64,000 nt of DNA. It comes from Sphingobacterium oryzagri (lineage in GTDB: Bacteria > Bacteroidota > Bacteroidia > Sphingobacteriales > Sphingobacteriaceae). Location: NCBI RefSeq assembly GCF_028736175.1, contig NZ_CP117880.1, forward strand, positions 620,001-684,000. Reading direction: 5' to 3'. Position numbers and translations under genes: made by a program. Below the pieces are notes generated by a model. That model saw nothing but the letters and a program-made list of their open reading frames with translations, was not told where the DNA came from and searched no databases. Of the stretch, positions 61,656 through 64,000 are shown piece after piece; positions within the stretch are counted from its first letter, which is position 1, and each line of letters opens with the position of its first letter.

Positions 61656-62159
61656 ATGAAAAAATATATCATAATTATGCTCACGTTGACTGCTTCGTTT
61701 TTCAGTTCATGTGAAAAAAACTATACAGAGCTGTATTCAGATAACAGACCGGATGTTCCGGTTACTTTTGAAGGAGCGACTACACACGGTTTTAACCCTT
61801 TTATTGAAGTGCCGTTAGCTCAAGGCAACTTCTCGCTGACGTTAACTATACCGCAGGAATCAGGCCGGCAAATTAGAGAAATTACCAGGGCACTTGGCGG
61901 GGCTACGAGTATCAATGCTGGGGGCGTTAGAGCAGCAACCTATATTACTAGTCCGATAGCGGGAAATGGAAATCGTGTGGTATTTAATACGTCTGTTACT
62001 GCGTTTCGAGCAAGTAGCGCTGCTAATAATACGTTGATACAAAATTTCATCAATAACGCTGCACTCACGAGATTGGAGATCGCTTTCATGTTTTTAGTAA
62101 CGCTTGATAACGGTCAAGAGATTATACCTGTTCAAGCAAGAGTATTCCTGGTGAAGTAA
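61656..62159 (+). CDS. small lipoprotein of unknown function, end of the susCD5 operon
   Basis: A 167-residue protein with a lipoprotein signal (lipobox SSC, Cys19, then EKNYTELYSDN). The remaining part is beta-rich with conserved-looking stretches such as VPLAQGNFSLTLTIPQESG and IAFMFLVTLDNGQEIIPVQARVFLVK. No family was recognised. Its place directly after a SusD_like_2 gene, 17 bases away, suggests a surface-exposed accessory to this pair, comparable in position (not in sequence) to SusE/SusF. A terminator lies 30 bases after the stop. Confidence 0.8.
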   Translation: MKKYIIIMLTLTASFFSSCEKNYTELYSDNRPDVPVTFEGATTHGFNPFIEVPLAQGNFSLTLTIPQESGRQIREITRALGGATSINAGGVRAATYITSPIAGNGNRVVFNTSVTAFRASSAANNTLIQNFINNAALTRLEIAFMFLVTLDNGQEIIPVQARVFLVK

Positions 62160-62188
62160 TTCACTTGTATTTTAATATGCATTTTTTC

Positions 62189-62222
62189 AGGTTGGTGTAG
62201 CTTTGCTATACCAACCTTTTTT
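62189..62222. terminator. bidirectional terminator after the susCD5 operon
   Basis: AGGTTGGTGTAGC pairs with GCTATACCAACCT around a TTT loop, followed by TTTTT. It lies 30 bases after the lipoprotein stop and immediately beyond the minus-strand frame at 62221. Confidence 0.8.
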
Positions 62223-62385
62223 ATGCTATTTGCTCAGCTATCACTGTCCCAAACAGCCGCTTCGCATCAAATCCGTGTGGGTTGTCGGTTCTCATATGCA
62301 TGATATCCAATCGATATTCACAGATCCAGTTGAGTGCGGATAAAATGTTCAAAATGCCGGATTGCTTTCGTGAATTAAAGTTCAT
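62221..62385 (-). CDS. possible 54-codon gene or remnant, unknown
   Basis: A minus-strand frame starting MNFNSRKQSGILNILSAL and ending in ...FGTVIAEQIA, with a mixed, non-random-looking composition (Trp, Cys, Met and His present; no Lys/Asn bias as in the neighbouring AT-rich DNA). Its stop lies in the base-pairing tail of the terminator at 62189-62222, as expected for a real 3' end. No family was recognised; it may be the 3' end of a lost gene. Confidence 0.3.
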   Translation of the reverse strand: MNFNSRKQSGILNILSALNWICEYRLDIMHMRTDNPHGFDAKRLFGTVIAEQIA

Positions 62386-62620
62386 TTAAAGGCTATAAAT
62401 ATAGTATTAATTCTTGTTTGTCATATTCTGTCTTCACGTTGTGTGATCTATTGGATTATCCAAAGTTAACTGTCTGACGATTCTTTCTATGTTTCCCCAG
62501 GGTTAATTTGTTTAATATTGGTGTTTTAATGCTGTTAAGCGTTTTTTTGTTCACATGTTAAGTCTTGTTTAATTAATAGTTTGTTAATACAGTCATTACG
62601 TTAGGTTGATGTTAAGTTCC
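62386..62620. other. intergenic region before the last receptor gene
   Basis: About 235 bases of AT-rich DNA; apart from the promoter box that follows, nothing is recognised. Confidence 0.5.
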
Positions 62621-62628
62621 TAGGTTTG
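62621..62628 (+). promoter_or_regulatory. candidate promoter box of the last receptor, TAGGTTTG
   Basis: TAGGTTTG fits TAnnTTTG and lies 20 bases before the start codon. No TTTG stands at the -33 position, so the element may need an activator. Confidence 0.5.
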
Positions 62629-62648
62629 TCCAATTTCAAAAACAAACC

Positions 62649-64000
62649 ATGAGATTTTTCATTATTTTATTACTAACATGTGCTGCCGCCATTACCTATG
62701 CGCAGACTACTGTACTCACCGGTAAGGTGATGGACGAAGGCGACAAATTTTCGCTTCCCGGCGCGACCATTCGTATCGCAGAAGGCAACCGTTATACGGT
62801 AACTGGTCAAAACGGTACCTTTGAATTTTTAAATCTGCCGGAAGGTACGTATAACGTTTCTGTTGCTTATATAGGTTACCAACCTTTTGAAACAAAGATC
62901 AGCGTTAGACGCGGACAGGAGAACCATATCGATCTTCACCTGACATCTGCTGCAAATGCACTATCTGAAGTGGTGGTGATGGGTGACATGTTGAAAGGCC
63001 AGGCACGCGCATTGAACCAGCAGAAGAATAACCAAAATATTACCAATATCATTTCTTCCGATCAAGTAGGCCGTTTTCCAGATGCTAACATTGGTGACGC
63101 ATTAAAACGCGTACCCGGCATTACCATGCAAAACGATCAAGGTGAAGCGCGTAATATCATAATCCGTGGTTTGGCGCCAAACTTAAACTCCGTCACCTTA
63201 AATGGTGATCGTATTCCATCGGCAGAGGGCGATAACAGAAATGTGCAGATGGACCTTATCCCAGCCGATATGATCTCTACCATTGAGGTAAACAAAACGC
63301 TTACGCCCGATATGGATGCTGACGCGATCGGCGGATCCGTCAATTTAATTACCCGCGCATCGCCGAATGGACAGCGTATTTCCGCAACATTAGCAGGCGG
63401 TTACGGTCCGATTCGTGATAAAGCGAACTATACCGCAGGTTTGGTGTACGGAAATCGTTTCGCCAACAATAAAATTGGAGTTGTTTTCAGCGGATCCTAC
63501 AATAACAACCGTTTTGGATCGGATAACGTAGAGGGCGTTTGGGATCAGGATGATAACGGTAATGTTTTTCTGCAAGAATTGGATATCCGGAAATACGATG
63601 TGCAACGTATTCGTCGGAGTACAGCGTTAGCCTTTGATTACAAGATCAACGACAAACATATGCTTTACGCCAATGCCATGTACAATTGGCGCGACGATTT
63701 GGAAAACAGGTATCGCGTACGTTACCGCGACATCGAGCCAATATACAACGCAGCAGATGGTATCACTGGTTACACGGGTAATATCCGTCGCGAGACAAAA
63801 GGTGGTATTGACAATGCTAAAAATAAAAATACGCGTCTTGAACGTCAAACCGTTCAAAACTATTCCGTAGGTGGTGAACATCTTTTAGGCTCAAAGCTCG
63901 ACTTAGACTGGGCTGCAAATTATGCTACAGCTGGCGAAGACAGGCCAAACGAACGCTACATAGATTTTGAACAAGAGGACATTTCCTTAGGTCAAAATCT
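62649..64000 (+). CDS. TonB-dependent receptor, not SusC type (3'-truncated by window edge)
   Basis: The frame is open from ATG 62649 to the window end (450 codons). It has a signal peptide (about 1-19, ITYA-Q), a CarboxypepD_reg-like domain (GKVMDEGDKFSLPGATIRI, YNVSVAYIGYQPFE), and a plug with SSDQVGRFPDANIGDALKR and VPGITMQNDQGEARNIIIRG, the pattern of the TonB receptor group found in Xanthomonas and Caulobacter for sugars and other nutrients. LTPDMDADAIGGSVNLIT ends the plug. Its N-terminus is unlike the five SusC proteins. Its own promoter box precedes it. The rest of the barrel and any partners lie beyond the window. Confidence 0.93.
   Translation, partial: MRFFIILLLTCAAAITYAQTTVLTGKVMDEGDKFSLPGATIRIAEGNRYTVTGQNGTFEFLNLPEGTYNVSVAYIGYQPFETKISVRRGQENHIDLHLTSAANALSEVVVMGDMLKGQARALNQQKNNQNITNIISSDQVGRFPDANIGDALKRVPGITMQNDQGEARNIIIRGLAPNLNSVTLNGDRIPSAEGDNRNVQMDLIPADMISTIEVNKTLTPDMDADAIGGSVNLITRASPNGQRISATLAGGYGPIRDKANYTAGLVYGNRFANNKIGVVFSGSYNNNRFGSDNVEGVWDQDDNGNVFLQELDIRKYDVQRIRRSTALAFDYKINDKHMLYANAMYNWRDDLENRYRVRYRDIEPIYNAADGITGYTGNIRRETKGGIDNAKNKNTRLERQTVQNYSVGGEHLLGSKLDLDWAANYATAGEDRPNERYIDFEQEDISLGQN

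Overview
The window looks like chromosomal DNA of a Bacteroidota species, most likely a Sphingobacteriaceae relative (Sphingobacterium/Pedobacter-like). The reasons are a fused lpxC-fabZ gene, a complete gldKLMN type IX secretion cluster, five SusC/SusD pairs, promoters of the Bacteroidota form (TTTG, about 19-20 bases, TAnnTTTG) and an EF-P loop of the PGNLRAF type. These family assignments come from reading motifs; no database search was run.

Bases 1-33,200 are mostly housekeeping genes. They run as follows: lipid A/fatty acid genes (lpxD partial, lpxC-fabZ, lpxA), an orphan ABC ATPase, efp and a formyl-THF cyclo-ligase; a phosphoserine phosphatase fused to an eroded SerA tail, with an NAD-dependent epimerase; an arginase-fold protein lacking its metal ligands; rmuC, ggt, a secreted endonuclease/phosphatase-fold protein, a MazG-like pyrophosphohydrolase and dtd; a TonB-dependent receptor behind a TPP riboswitch, so probably thiamine uptake; an amidohydrolase, acylphosphatase, lipid-linked sugar flippase, dusB and tag; DUF4271 and hemD; gldK-gldL-gldM-gldN; a JmjC/cupin protein; a trp operon (trpE, small orf, trpG, trpC) read from the minus strand behind a leader peptide with three consecutive Trp codons and a textbook attenuator; and trmD.

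Bases 33,200-62,200 hold five consecutive susC-susD pairs on the plus strand, with no carbohydrate-active enzyme, sigma/anti-sigma pair or two-component regulator between them. Each susC has its own Bacteroidota-type promoter. The five SusC proteins share a nearly common N-terminus, and their start regions share a box (about 20 bases of TAACTAAACAA-type sequence plus the first codons). The box also occurs as orphan copies 290-310 bases upstream of susC2 and susC4, where it opens only 12-14 codon reading frames. susC2 also has an (ACT)12 microsatellite in its leader. Scars of mobile elements lie between the pairs (an IS1182-type and an IS256-type transposase remnant), as does a frameshifted SusD C-terminal remnant. 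Together these suggest an array built and rearranged by recombination at susC 5' ends.

The window ends in a sixth, differently built TonB-dependent receptor (from 62,649), cut by the window edge. No tRNA, rRNA or CRISPR array was seen.
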